Part shown: positions 25,901-36,900 of the stretch, in pieces
Layout of the letters: every line of letters begins with the position of its first letter
Position numbering within the stretch: position 1 is the first letter of the stretch
Assembly (NCBI GenBank): GCA_943737045.1
Contig: CALSFV010000007.1
Span: 335,001-399,000 of the forward strand
Direction: 5' to 3'
Source of the DNA: Parapristionchus giblindavisi
Taxonomy: Eukaryota; Nematoda; Chromadorea; Rhabditida; Diplogasteridae
Length of the DNA stretch: 64,000 nt
The notes under the pieces: model-generated
What the model was told of the DNA's origin: nothing
Seen by the model: only the letters and a program-made list of their open reading frames with translations
The model's database searches: none
Made by a program: the position numbers and the translations under genes

Positions 25901-26619
25901 TTGGGCAAAGTTAGTCCATCAAAAGAGGATTACTACGCGAGTTACGTGATGGATGCTAGAGTTGGTAAGATGTGCATTATATACGAGGTCTATGGAAGCA
26001 AAATGGATTTCGTACACTTGAATCATTAATATTTTTTGAATAAGTAAATGATAAGTAGACTCATTAAGTGACTATTTAGATGGGAAGAAGATGGTCCAAG
26101 AAGGGCATATGCTGACACGAGAAGGGGTAGTGACTGTGGGAAGATACTTTAATCATTCACGGTGCAAACAACACTGCAATCTGATAATAAAGGGAGTGAG
26201 CTTTGATCTGGGAGGAAAACGGAGAAGACATATGACGGTTTTCGTCACTAAGAGAGAAATAATGGTATCGTACATTCTATTCATTCTATCACTCATATTA
26301 ATGTACTTTATAGAAGGATGAACAGTTGCTATATGATTACGGCACCCACTCTGACGACACCTCCTATTACAACTCCTGTCCAGCCTGCAGTGATGCTGGA
26401 GATGCTGGTACAACATGCTAATATACACCAATCAATAATCTATCATATTACAGAAGGAGATGGAAAGGAGCTTGTATTGATTAAGCCTCCAATCGATCCA
26501 ACCAACCCCGAACACGGTAATCAATATAATAGAAATCGATAGATTATGTATCTATTATAGAGACATTCTTCCCTGAGTACACTGGAAACGGATCGGGATG
26601 GAAGAAGATCAAATCGTAA
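19960..26619 (+). CDS. Tyrosine recombinase-SET domain fusion protein, 28 exons, ~1164 aa
   Basis: Function unknown. Exons: 19960-20026, 20186-20292, 20347-20499, 21029-21176, 21226-21322, 21367-21434, 21481-21574, 21619-21741, 22547-22713, 22865-22974, 23025-23152, 23199-23325, 23371-23489, 23537-23603, 23845-23949, 23997-24136, 24181-24434, 24480-24680, 24726-24884, 24967-25149, 25196-25280, 25433-25604, 25699-25808, 25855-25964, 26080-26264, 26314-26407, 26454-26516, 26561-26619. Their sum is 3495 nt, in phase throughout. Seen: C2H2-like finger (C35, C38, H48, H52); acidic linker; tyrosine recombinase with box I R434, K471 after Asn-Pro, N559-K-I-R562 where the family has H-x-x-R, G-H593-S, and nucleophile Y602; Asn/Asp-rich region ~625-900; SET domain ~959-1110 with G-I-G (976-978), F-N-H-S (1055-1058) and L-L-Y-D-Y-G. 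The SET domain most resembles KMT5A/SET8. Inference: a domesticated Crypton/DIRS-type recombinase fused to a histone methyltransferase. Weakest points: the exon 9/10 junction and the GC donor after exon 4. Confidence 0.78.
20770..20935 (-). repeat. Inverted, decayed satellite copies in intron 3 of the recombinase-SET gene
   Basis: Three or so diverged repeats of AAAAGTGAGAGAGTAT…GA…AAGTTAGAC read as the reverse complement of the 49-bp satellite unit (GTCTAACTCTCTTC…CTCTCACTTTT). They lie within the 20500-21028 intron, on the opposite strand to the main array. They show that the satellite, or its ancestor, spread into the neighbouring gene. Confidence 0.6.
21782..22283. mobile_element. TA-flanked foldback MITE in intron 8
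   Basis: Terminal inverted repeats start CAGTACTGCAGAATCCCCCA and end with the near-complement, flanked by TA at 21780-21781 and 22284-22285. CAGT termini and TA duplication are the Tc1/mariner pattern. Arms extend about 190 bp and include a GC-rich sub-palindrome (GGGCGCCCCGGGTGACCCGG) unlike the AT-rich surroundings. The element accounts for most of the unusually long 21742-22546 intron. The short open frame in its right arm is not a gene. Confidence 0.85.
24420..24970 (+). repeat. Repeated exon-intron units in the acidic region
   Basis: Introns 17 (24435-24479) and 18 (24681-24725) are both 45 nt and clearly related (GTAATGGACATGTAGAATAG versus GTAATGGAGATGTAAAATAG, both ending near GAAATT[T/C]AG). 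A third copy of that intron sequence (TAATGGAGATATAAATAG…AAAAATTTAG) forms the 3' part of intron 19. The exons between them encode similar Asn/Asp/Gly-rich peptides. The acidic part of the protein therefore grew by duplication of whole exon-intron units. Confidence 0.65.
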
Positions 26620-27062
26620 CTGATCCTAATGGTGAATAATCGATTCATTTTGATTTTAGACTAATGCAACATTGATTTCTGAAAGGTTAGTTTACATCTA
26701 TATTAATGTAAAGATAATACTTATTTTCTCAGCAAAATGATTATGCACTAACACTACTCATTCTCACCATCATAACACACTACCAGGAATGAATGAGTTA
26801 TGATTGTCACTACCGTATCAAGCTTACTCACCCTTATCAACATATACTTTATCTCTAACAACCACTCCTGTATATATCAGCAACCTATTCAAATCTTTAC
26901 TAATCTAACCTGTTCATGTTGTACATACTCCCGCCTTGACTTAACCAATAGCCTCTCACTTACTGTCCTGCCTTCACTACTTAACATTGTATACTGACAC
27001 TTGCTAATGTCTTTCATACTTACACAATATGCTTACGTATCATTAATCACTTCTTAATATTA
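26620..27062. other. Intergenic, downstream of the recombinase-SET gene
   Basis: AT-rich sequence without recognisable genes. No well-placed AATAAA was seen close to the stop codon, so the transcript end is unknown. Confidence 0.5.
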
Positions 27063-27268
27063 GGACAGAGTATTTCAAATTTTTTGCAATTCTTGTCAAG
27101 CAAAAAATGGCAGAATCATTCAAAAATTCTTCACTTTTTGCGGTGTTCTTCACTTTTTTGCGGTGCGCACAAAAGATCGGGAAGAGAGAAAAGTCGAGAA
27201 GAAAGGGAAAAATAATTTGCCATTTTTTTGCTTGACAAGAATTGCCAAAAATTTTAAATACTCTATCC
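27063..27268. mobile_element. TA-flanked MITE, 206 bp
   Basis: Arms starting GGACAGAGTATTTCAAA and ending with the near-complement TTTAAATACTCTATCC are flanked by TA at 27061-27062 and 27269-27270. The arms extend through TTCTTGTCAAGCAAAAAA, and the centre contains CTTTTTGCGGTG repeats. No coding capacity. Confidence 0.8.
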
Positions 27269-28227
27269 TATATCATCTTTTTTTCATCCAACATATATCT
27301 AACTCCTGTATATACCAGCTTAGTCACATTTGCGTCTAATCTAACCTGTTCTATAATATATTGTACATTCCTACGCCTTAACGTTACCAATACAACTCGC
27401 CTATCTCCCTATTTATTATCTTGTCACCAGTGCTCATATTGAACTTATTTCCCCTCTTCTACTTACAAAATACGCTTACACATCGTCATTCTTTCCATTC
27501 TCTTTGTCATGTATAATACTCTGTGAATTCTGCATTTGTTTCAATAACTATATTAACCTATTAATTCTCTCACTAACATCACTCTAACAATCCATTTGAT
27601 GAGAATTCTTCTACAATGGGGTAGTTCAGTCCAAAGAAAGTAGAGTTCAGTCAAAAGTTCCATCACTCAGTCCAATCTATTATGCTAGGCTCTCACAAGG
27701 AAAGATAGAACAAGATTAGAGTGAGAATAAAAGTAAACCAAAATATTCACTAACCATGGTTTTGGTAAATTGAATAAAAAGAAAAAAAAGGAGAGTAGAA
27801 CCAATCAGCCATCAAGAGAGCGGAGCACAAGATGTAACGTCCGTTAGAGAGTAAAAAAGAAAATCTGAAAAGATCAAGATGAGATTGAAATGTATTATAG
27901 GAAAATAAGATTGGAAAATAAAAAATTCTCTTTTCAAAAAGACATATCTTTAAATAAAATGAAACTTTTGGACTATTATTCGATTAGTTATTCGAGTAAT
28001 GATCTGCTAAAGCCTCTCTCTCATTTAGAACAAACTATTCAATCAATCAATAGTGAAGAGACGATGTAGATGAGGAAGAGATGGACACAAGAGAAGAACG
28101 GCCAGAGACCCTATAAAGGATGAAATTATAAACATCATAGATCAAGATTAATTTAGGGATGAACAATCATCAGTTAAATCATCAAAGGATAATTATCATT
28201 ATGACAATCAATGGTTGATTAGAGTAA
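27269..28227. other. Intergenic, no gene recognised
   Basis: AT-rich DNA. Translations lack family similarity and consistent splice sites. Nothing further can be supported. Confidence 0.5.
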
Positions 28228-28305
28228 TGTGGTGTTACATTGCACGTTTTGAAATGCACGCCGTGCGCACGGCGTGCATTTCAAAACGTGCAATGTAACA
28301 CCACA
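28228..28305. mobile_element. Perfect 78-bp palindrome with TAA duplication
   Basis: Two 39-nt arms are exact inverted complements with no spacer; the centre is CCGTGC/GCACGG. TAA occurs on both sides (28225-28227 and 28306-28308). A related stretch nearby (from about 28374, GATTAGAGTAAGAGATGACTG) looks like the empty site. A 3-bp TAA target duplication fits PIF/Harbinger-type insertion. It could be a minimal MITE consisting only of its inverted ends. Confidence 0.75.
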
Positions 28306-28439
28306 TAAGGGATGACTGTCCATAGAAGTCAAAAGATCAAAGATCAATCATTCAATTCTGAAATCAATGATTGATTAGAGTAAGAGATGACTGTCCATAG
28401 AACTACAAAGATCAAAGATCAATCATTGATTTGTCATTT

Positions 28440-29500
28440 AAATGATGGGGACAGAAAATCGATAGTTCAAAGATCAAGAATTAACGTAAGGAAAGAGATA
28501 ACCAGAGTCATAATTTAAAAAGATTAACTATATCTTGAATAAAAGAGAGTGATAACGGGGTGGAAAGAATGAAGGAAGATGGAAGTAGAGACAATATAGA
28601 TGAGATACAAAGGATAATTACGAGACATTAGAGAAAAAGAGGATGACCTAATCAATACTCGAGAGATATACGAATCAATCAATTGTTAGTAGTCTATTGT
28701 CAACCACTTCCCTTCTCGTCTCCACTCTCTCATCCACTCTCTCTATCTATGTCTGTCTTTCATCGATTATGATTATTATCAAATATTGTTTTGCCAACTC
28801 AATGATTGGTGGGAGTGAGGGAAGCACAGAATTCAAAAGATCAAAGATCAGATCATTGATTGGTTTTTCGTATCAATGAAAGAATAAAGTAAGGGATGAC
28901 AGTCAATAAAAGTTCAAAGATCAAAGATCAATCAAAGATATTTTAAATCAGTGATTGATGGAGTCACGGATGGCAATGCAGATATGTTCAAAGATCAAAG
29001 ATCAATCAATAATTTTTTTCAATTCAAAGATTGATGGAGTGAGTTAAGACAGACCCTAGAAGTCCAAAGTTCAAGCATCAAACATCGATTTTTCAATTCA
29101 ATGATGGGAATGGAAAATCGATAGTTCAAAGATCAAGAGGAGAGCATAAAAAAGGGCAAAATCAAAACTATAATTCTGAAAATATTTGCTATATCTTGAT
29201 TAAAAGAGAGTGATATTGGGGTGGAAAGAATGAAGGAAGATGGAAGTAGAGACAATATAGATGAGATACAAAGGATAATTACGAGACATTAGAGAAAAAG
29301 AGGATGACCTAATCAATACTCGAGAGATGTACGAATCAATCAATTGTTAGTAGTCTATTGTGAACCACTTCCCTTCTCGTCTCCACTCTCTCATCCACTC
29401 TCTCTATCTATGTCTGTCTTTCATCGATTATGATTATTATCAAATATTGTTTTGCCAACTCAATGATTGGTGGGAGTGAGGGAAGCACAGAATTCAAAAG
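28440..29500. repeat. Direct duplication of ~395 bp with GATCAAA islands
   Basis: The segments 28440-28840 and 29100-29500 match almost base for base from AAAATCGATAGTTCAAAGATC to GGAAGCACAGAATTCAAAAG, an offset of about 660 bp. Between and around them AAAGATCAAAGATCAATCA recurs (28325, 28410, 28838, 28917, 28990). No gene is supported. Confidence 0.85.
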
Positions 29501-29595
29501 AAAAAAAAGATCAAAGATTGGTTCATCGTATCAATGAATGAATAAAGTGAGGGATGGTAGTCAATAGAAGTCTAAAGAGCAAGGATCAAACATTG

Positions 29596-29740
29596 GGCAC
29601 TACTTCAGAATAGGGTACCAGTCCAAAATAATAGTTTAATTGCCTAATATATTTATATGTCCTTTCCTTTGTGTTAATTTCATTTTTCATGTCCTTTTGG
29701 ACTTGCCCGTTGTACTGGTACCCTATTCTGAAGTGGTGCC
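29596..29740. mobile_element. MITE, 145 bp
   Basis: Inverted termini GGCACTACTTCAGAATAGGG on the left and the complement of GGCACCACTTCAGAATAGGG on the right, continuing into ACCAGT, enclose a short AT-rich centre. It abuts the decayed mariner transposase on its right. It may be the end of that element, or an independent insertion. Confidence 0.65.
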
Positions 29741-29759
29741 TGTTTCTTTACAAAATTAA

Positions 29760-30220
29760 GTACGTACAACTTAGAAGCATATCCCCTTTGCAGTGATAGT
29801 CTTACGCAATTTATCGAACACATTTTAGATCCCACCATGGGCTGGGACATAAAGAACTTCATGAATACCTTCTCGACACTGGCTCTGTCATAGAACTCCG
29901 GTTTCTGAGTAAGTGAAAGGGGGAAGAAAACAGATGGTAGTCAGAGGGGGAGGCTGGGGGGACACGGTGGGATGGGTTGAATCAACCAGCAATTGTATTT
30001 CATAGCATTCAATTTCAGTCTTGGTAAATCTTTCAGTGTGTGGTCGTGTTGAAAATAGATTTCATCTGGTTTCCCTCGGATAGATTCAAGTTGGGCCTTC
30101 AAGGTTCTCAAGGTTCGCTGACAATGAGTAGTGCGCGGTTATAGTCTGGCCTTGGGGTAGCAGCTCCCAACCCATACTCACAACCCCTCTGTTGTATGTA
30201 AGGGTGTATTTACAATTAGG
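29760..30220 (-). pseudogene. Decayed mariner-family transposase
   Basis: On the minus strand a frame reads R-G-V-V-S-M-G-W-E-L-L-P-Q-G-Q-T-I-T, the mariner core signature (…YYELLPxGQTI…). After a stop and frame change the next recognisable piece contains I-Y-F-Q-H-D-H and then Q-P-I-P-P-C-P-P. These correspond to the second catalytic Asp region and to the family's PPYSPDLAP segment. D-Y-H-L-F follows, as expected downstream. Several frameshifts and stops separate these pieces, so the gene is dead. The N-terminal DNA-binding part was not found. Confidence 0.7.
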
Positions 30221-30902
30221 TATATCAGTTATCAGATTATGAATAGTCGTGAATAACAAATTGAAAAAAATTGTAGAATCTAACCTATATCTGCTACATG
30301 ATATCACCGGGTTTAATGGCAGATCTGATGAGGTCGAGGCCAATTGAGCCAAAGTTAGTATCACTCCTCAATGTACTCTTTTTAATTTCCGCTTCGGATT
30401 CGGCCAAACAACACACAGTTCATATAACACCGGATGGAACGAGAAAATAATGTACCGCATTGACAAAATAAAGTTGTGTGGTAATCGGTGAGAGAGAAAT
30501 GCATACAAGTTGTTATGATTATCATAAACTATTTTATGATAATCATATCAACGAAACAAAAAACAACGAGTACAGTAGATTCTGCTTCACAAATTGGAAA
30601 AGACAAAAAAGACATCTCATAGATGTGCCAACCTTACAAGTTTCGACAACAATCACAAACAAAACAACAACAAAAACTTGTTTGAATTTTTTTTTAAATC
30701 AATCAAATTATAGATAACAATCGGAAATATTTACAGAGCAAACGTCAATCAACTATGGAATAATAACGATAAAACAAAACATGCACAGGATAGGTTAAAA
30801 GGGGTTACGGTATATAGATATCGAGTCTAAAAGGAAATACTAATATTTGAGATATATCTAAAGGCATGGAGTAAGTACGGGTAGACTATAGGATGGAAAG
30901 AA
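30221..30902. other. Intergenic between dead mariner and the small minus-strand gene
   Basis: Contains a hairpin (GATTATCATAAAC/TTTATGATAATC at about 30519-30546) and AT-rich sequence. No gene is recognised; this is the 3' flank of the gene ending at 30903. Confidence 0.5.
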
Positions 30903-33900
30903 TTAGAATCCGAAGACGTTACACTTCTCATAGTTGCCGCCACTTTGCTGCTGTTCACCATCAACAATAATATTGTTTGAAGTATAATTATACCCAGAAC
31001 ATACTAACTGTTCAGCAACGAAAATATCAAAATAAAAGTAGATAGTTTTTAAAATATCAATTACCTTCGGCAAAGTTGAAGGGAAATTCATATTTGAAGT
31101 GTTCGCGTCTCCTTCTCCACCATCACCTCAAACAAGGGATAATTTTATTGGACATCAATAAATCAATAAACCAATAATCCAACTACCGTATCGAACATAT
31201 TGAAAAGTCTGTACCTCCTCCAGAGAAAGAAGCACCTTCAAACAATGCAAATAATTCAATTATTATTAATATAGTGTACGAAGGAGTTTGAATATGCACA
31301 AAGGAAAACAACAAATAATGAATGTCATATGTCACTGTTGAAACTCAAATGACATAAGTGAGTGACAGACATATGATTGGAAGACAAAATTGCTCACCAG
31401 CGCTACCAGCTTCAGTCTGGTTATGCTGTACATCATCGTTCATCATATCGAAGAAGTCATTGCCCGGATCTATTAGAGATACAATATCGATCATAGAAGA
31501 CATCTGGCTGTTAAACAGAGCAGAAATTAATCTGAGTAGGTACTTCCTGTACCTCAAAATATGTGAAAAATAAATTTTTGAAATTTTACAAAATTTAACC
31601 GATCCGGCTCATACTCGTCCAGGTTTTGTATCACTCAAGAGCTATTATCTATGCCAGGGTTGGGGCCTCCAGCTTCACTGAACAGAGTTTTAGCGGATTC
31701 TACTCAACATTAAATGTTGTTCATACACTGCTAACAACAAGCCTCGGAAAATCGATCTGAGGAAATAATTTATGTTTAACAGCCAGATGTCTTCTATTTA
31801 TAGTAGACGACAGATTGGTAGTGTTTCATAAAATTTCGAGATCTACGAGAGAAGTTATAATTGGAGATATGAGGTAGAAAATTGTTTGCGCACGATTTTT
31901 TCAGACAATGAATAAATTGTCTTTGATGGACTAAAAGAGCATTGATTGTCATTATATTATAGGGATCATCTTCTGTCTTCATGATAATTTTCATGGCAAA
32001 GTCTAATCCTAATCGGACAACATCTGAGAATTTCGAAAAAAAATGTGAAAAAATCCTAAGTGTTTTCGACCTCCTTTCTCCAATTATAACTTCTCTCGAA
32101 GAACTCGAAATTTTATGAAACACTACCAATCTGTCGTCTACTATATATAGAAGACATCTGGCTGTTAAACAGAGCAGAAATTAATCTGAGTAGGTACTTC
32201 CTGTACCTCAAAATATGTGAAAAATAAATTTTAGAAATTTTAAAAAATTTAACCGATCCGGCTCATGCTCGTCCAGGTTTTGTATCACTCATGGGCTATT
32301 ATCTATGCCAGGTTTGGAGCCTCCAGCTTCACTGAACACAGAGTTTTAGCGGATTCTACTCATCAGTAAATGTTGTTACACTGCTAACAACAAGCCTCGG
32401 AAAATCGAGCTGAGGAAATAATTTATGTTTAACAGCCAGATGTCTTCTATTTATAGTAGACGACAGATTGGTAGTGTTTCATAAAATTTCGAGATCTACG
32501 AGAGAAGTTATAATTGGAGATATGAGGTAGAAAATTGTTTGCGCACGATTTTTTCAGACAATGAATAAATTGTCTTTGATGGACTATAAGAGCATTGATT
32601 GTCATTATATTATAGGGATCATCTTCTGTCTTCATGATAATTTTCATGGCAAAGTCTAATCCTAATCGGACAACATCTGAGAATTTCGAAAAAAAAATGT
32701 GAAAAAATCCTAAGTGTTTTCGACCTCCTTTCTCCAATTATAACTTCTCTCGAAGAACTCGAAATTTTATGAAACACTATCAATCTGTCGTCTACTATAT
32801 ATAGAAGACATCTGGCTGTTAAACAGAGCAGAAATTAATCTGAGTAGGTACTTCCTGTACCTCAAAATATGTGAAAAATAAATTTTTGAAATTTTACAAA
32901 ATTTAACCGATCCGGCTCATACTCGTCCAGGTTTTGTATCACTCATGGGCTATTATCTATGCCAGGTTTGGGGCCTCCCGCTTCACTGAACACAGAGTTT
33001 TAGCGGATTCTACTCATCAGTAAATGTTGTTCATACACTGCTAACAACAAGCCTCGGAAAATCGAGCTGAGGAAATAATTTATGTTTAACAGCCAGATGT
33101 CTTCTATATATAGTAGACGACAGATTGGTAGTGTTTCATAAAATTTCGAGATCTACGAGAGAAGTTATAATTGGAGATATGAGGTAGAAAATTGTTTGCG
33201 CACGATTTTTTCAGACAATGAATAAATTGTCTTTGATGGACTAAAATAGCATTGATTGTCATTATATTATAGGGATCATCTTCTGTCTTCATGATAATTT
33301 TCATGGCAAAGTCTAATCCTAATCGGACTACATCTGAGAATTTCGAAAAAAAATGTGAAAAAATCCTAAGTGTTTTCGACCTCCTTTCTCTAATTATAAC
33401 TTCTCTCGAAGAACTCGAAATTTTATGAAACATGTAGCGAAACCGCTACTTAAATCATAATTAATTAGCAAAGATTCATAAATAAAGTCAGAATGCGATA
33501 GTAAGTAGTCTGCAGCTGACGGCAAGTATACAGTAAGACAGTAAGATTCAAATTCATAAGCGTAGAGCGTCTCACACAGAATACTACAGTAAGATTCTCG
33601 CTCTCACAATTTCACTTCTGGCCTATGATTTCTCATTAATTCTACGTCAGCGGCCACGTTCACGCCGGTTTTTCCTTTAACTTATCTTACTTATTATTCC
33701 ATATTTCCCTGCTATATTCATATCACATATTCTCGTCAGTACTCAGATTATTCCTGTTCGTTAGACCTCATAATCAGACAGAAAACATATATGAAATCAT
33801 GTCATCATATCTCAGAACTTTACCTCAAATCAGTCGACGTTATCCTTCTTTCCCTTCGTCGTCTTCCCCCATTTGCCCACTTCGCTCTCTAGTTATTCTG

Positions 33901-36900
33901 TTGTTTTAACGCTTATTTCTCGCTCACTTAACTTCGTTATATTGTTTAATTACCCAAGTTTGAGGTCGCACGGCGGATCCCAGACTTGCCCCGACTACCC
34001 CCAATCATCCCAAGCAGAAAGCATACCCAGAGGAAGAAGGTTAATATCAGAACTCTGAGGTTTTGTATCATATACTATCAGATTGATCTCATAATAGTGA
34101 ACCCAATGTTAGTAGTAGAATCAGAGTAAACATTATTAATAAATATTCTTTTGTTAATTCAATATTCTCGTTTCTATCACACAGCAGGGAATCACAGAAG
34201 GGACAATTCTATAGTATTTCTCCGTTATTACTTATCGTGAACCTAGACAAGTAGACATAGTATCCCACGGGATCGACTATATGGTGCATTGGTCCACATA
34301 AGAATCCAGATTCGGCCGAGTTATTAGTCTTACGCAGATTATAGCTTCATAAGAATCATATTGTTTCATCATCAGAATTCATTCAGATCTTGATATCCAC
34401 GGATAAAACAGATCAAACTTTTCATTCATTCTCTCATATCATCATTCATCATTCATATTAGACCCGCGTGGCAGGCAAAGTCAGTATGAATACCGATCGA
34501 AGTGAATACAGAGTTGACTATGAGCTAATTGAGACTACCAGAATGCAACTCATAAAACATATTGACTTACTCACAGAGACTATCAGAGAGATCATAAGAT
34601 GCAAAACTCGAAATGACCATCAAGATCTAAGTGAGAAAGTTGATGAGATTGATCTTGATATCAGAATAGAAACAGATGCTTATTCACATTTGTGGCAGAA
34701 ATTGGAGGATAAGGTAACATCTATCGATCAAGAAGAGCTACAGAGAAGGGAGCTAAGGACTTTCAATGCTGTGAAAGGTCATGTAGATGAAAGATCCAAA
34801 CCCTCAGATCCAAAGGCCCTTGATTCATTCTCGATTCGTATGCTCAATGCAGCAAAACTAGCACTCAATAATAACTCAGATTCAATCATCAGAGCACTCA
34901 AACTTCAAGCAGCGGCTGTCAAAGAAGAAGAAGTGTATCATGATGTACCAGAAGATCAGATTGTATCGTATGAGAAACCACCTCTTCCTGTACTCAGTGT
35001 GCCGATATTCGATGGATCAAACAGGTCAGAATATCATATCTTTATCAAACTATTCACATCACTGATCATGGAAAGGAAAGGTCTTCAGAATACACAGAAA
35101 CATCTATACCTTGAAGGATACCTCAGAGGTGAAGCACTAAAGGTGATCAAACCCTATCCAAGAGATGGGTCATTTCTATCAGAAGCTCTAGAAGCGCTCA
35201 AAGATGAATATGGTAGTCAGAAAGAAACAGCTTCATACATCTATCAGACTATTCATAGAATAAGAGCCAATTCAGACAGAGCGAATGATCAGATAGACTT
35301 GGCCAGAGAGCTTCTCGCTTTGGCTCAACAGCTGAAGAACCTTGGAGAAGACACAAAAATCTCTTGCTTGATTCTCATAGACAAGTTCGCGCCAATATAC
35401 AGACGCAAACTGCATGAGGCAGATCAGAATAAGGAGGCCATACCTATGCTAAAATTCCTCATCAGTCATATCAGAAGTGAAATCCAACTGGATTTAGCTT
35501 CAGGTACAACAGATCTCAGAGATATCAAAGATGCAAGGCAGAGTTGTTATGATAATTCCATGAACTCATACGATCATTCTTCTAATCAATATCATACATC
35601 ATTTCAACCTCGTATCGATCCATTCATGAACAATGGTTATCTATCGAATCCTTCAATAACACCATAAAATCCATTTCATCCATCACATACTTCCAATACT
35701 TCAAATCAATCAGATCAAAAGAAGACAAATCGTCAACCATTGTGTGTGTTCTGTGGGAAGCACCCCAACCCCAGCGTGTGTAGATGTGTACCAATGATCA
35801 AAGCTAGAACACAGATAGTACAACAGAAAGGACTATGCCCTAGATGTCTATCTTCAGAACAACATTCTAATTGTAATCAGAGTTGCACCCTCTGTGGTGG
35901 TCCTCATCATGATGCAATATGTTTCGCAAGTATAGCTAAGGTCACAGGACTAACAATATCAGTCAATCACACAGATAATCAGAACACACAAACATCCAGA
36001 CTACTCACAGCAAAAGCAATGATATCAGATAGTAGTCAAAGAACAGATCGAACGAGACGCAAATCAGAAGAAATCGATATTCTTCTAGATACTGGTGCTC
36101 AGATGAATCTCATTTCTAGAAGTGTCGTGCAGAAGATGGGAATCAAGCCTTCGGGAAGCAAGGTTCTCACGCTGTCATTGGCTACTGGAGTCGAGAAGGA
36201 GCCGCAGTGCTACGACATCGTAAAGGTCAAGGTTCGTAAGATTGACAAGTCTTATCATTGCATAGAGGCTGTGGTGCTGGATGGCCCAGTCACCAGCGCC
36301 ATACAAGTACGTAGTCTGTCTACAGAGGATCTCAACTATATCAGAGTAAACAAATTCAGATTGGCTGATAATCCCAACAGAAATGGTACTATTAATCCTC
36401 AGTTGCTATTGGGTGTGTCAGATACTCTCTCATTGATTCATACTCTATCCAAGCATACTCTTCCGAGCGGTCTAAGAATCCATGATACAGCAATTGGATT
36501 GGTCATGGGAGGCACACAATCAGAAAGTAGAGCTCAAGAAGAGCAACTCAGTATAAATCAAATAGCTATAATCAATACTATCAATCAGAGTCTGTCAGTT
36601 GGAAAAGATGAAGTTGAACCTCCTGAAAATGACCCAGAATTCATCAAACGAATGAAAGAACATCTCGGTATCGTAGATTGGTCAAAGACTAAGACCAAAT
36701 CAAGTCAACTGAAAAGCATGAACAAGAAGATTGACAAAGACTCATACAACAGAATCGAAACAGACAATATCAAATCAAGACCTCGATCAGATATCAATCA
36801 CTCTCTCATCAACAAATTCAAGCATACTATTAAGGCACAGCAGAATCAAGGAGTGAATGTATCAGATCATGCAAGGGTGATGGCAGATCACGGAGTGCAG

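Noticed and set aside
26408..26421. Stop of the SET gene at 26419-26421 (unspliced exon 26)
   Set aside because: A GT donor at 26408 and two further in-phase exons give a longer, better-formed C-terminus ending at 26619; the short form remains possible as intron retention.
31794..33433. Three similar ~100-codon minus-strand frames (31794, 32447, 33104)
   Set aside because: Copies of the same foldback part of the 654-bp repeat; not a gene family.
33944..34050. Full SL1 RNA gene in the LTR
   Set aside because: Only the leader and its GT match; no SL RNA body, stem-loops or Sm site follow.
33873..34058. 61-codon frame repeated at 37740
   Set aside because: Lies inside the two LTRs and overlaps the SL1-like sequence; duplicated because the LTRs are.
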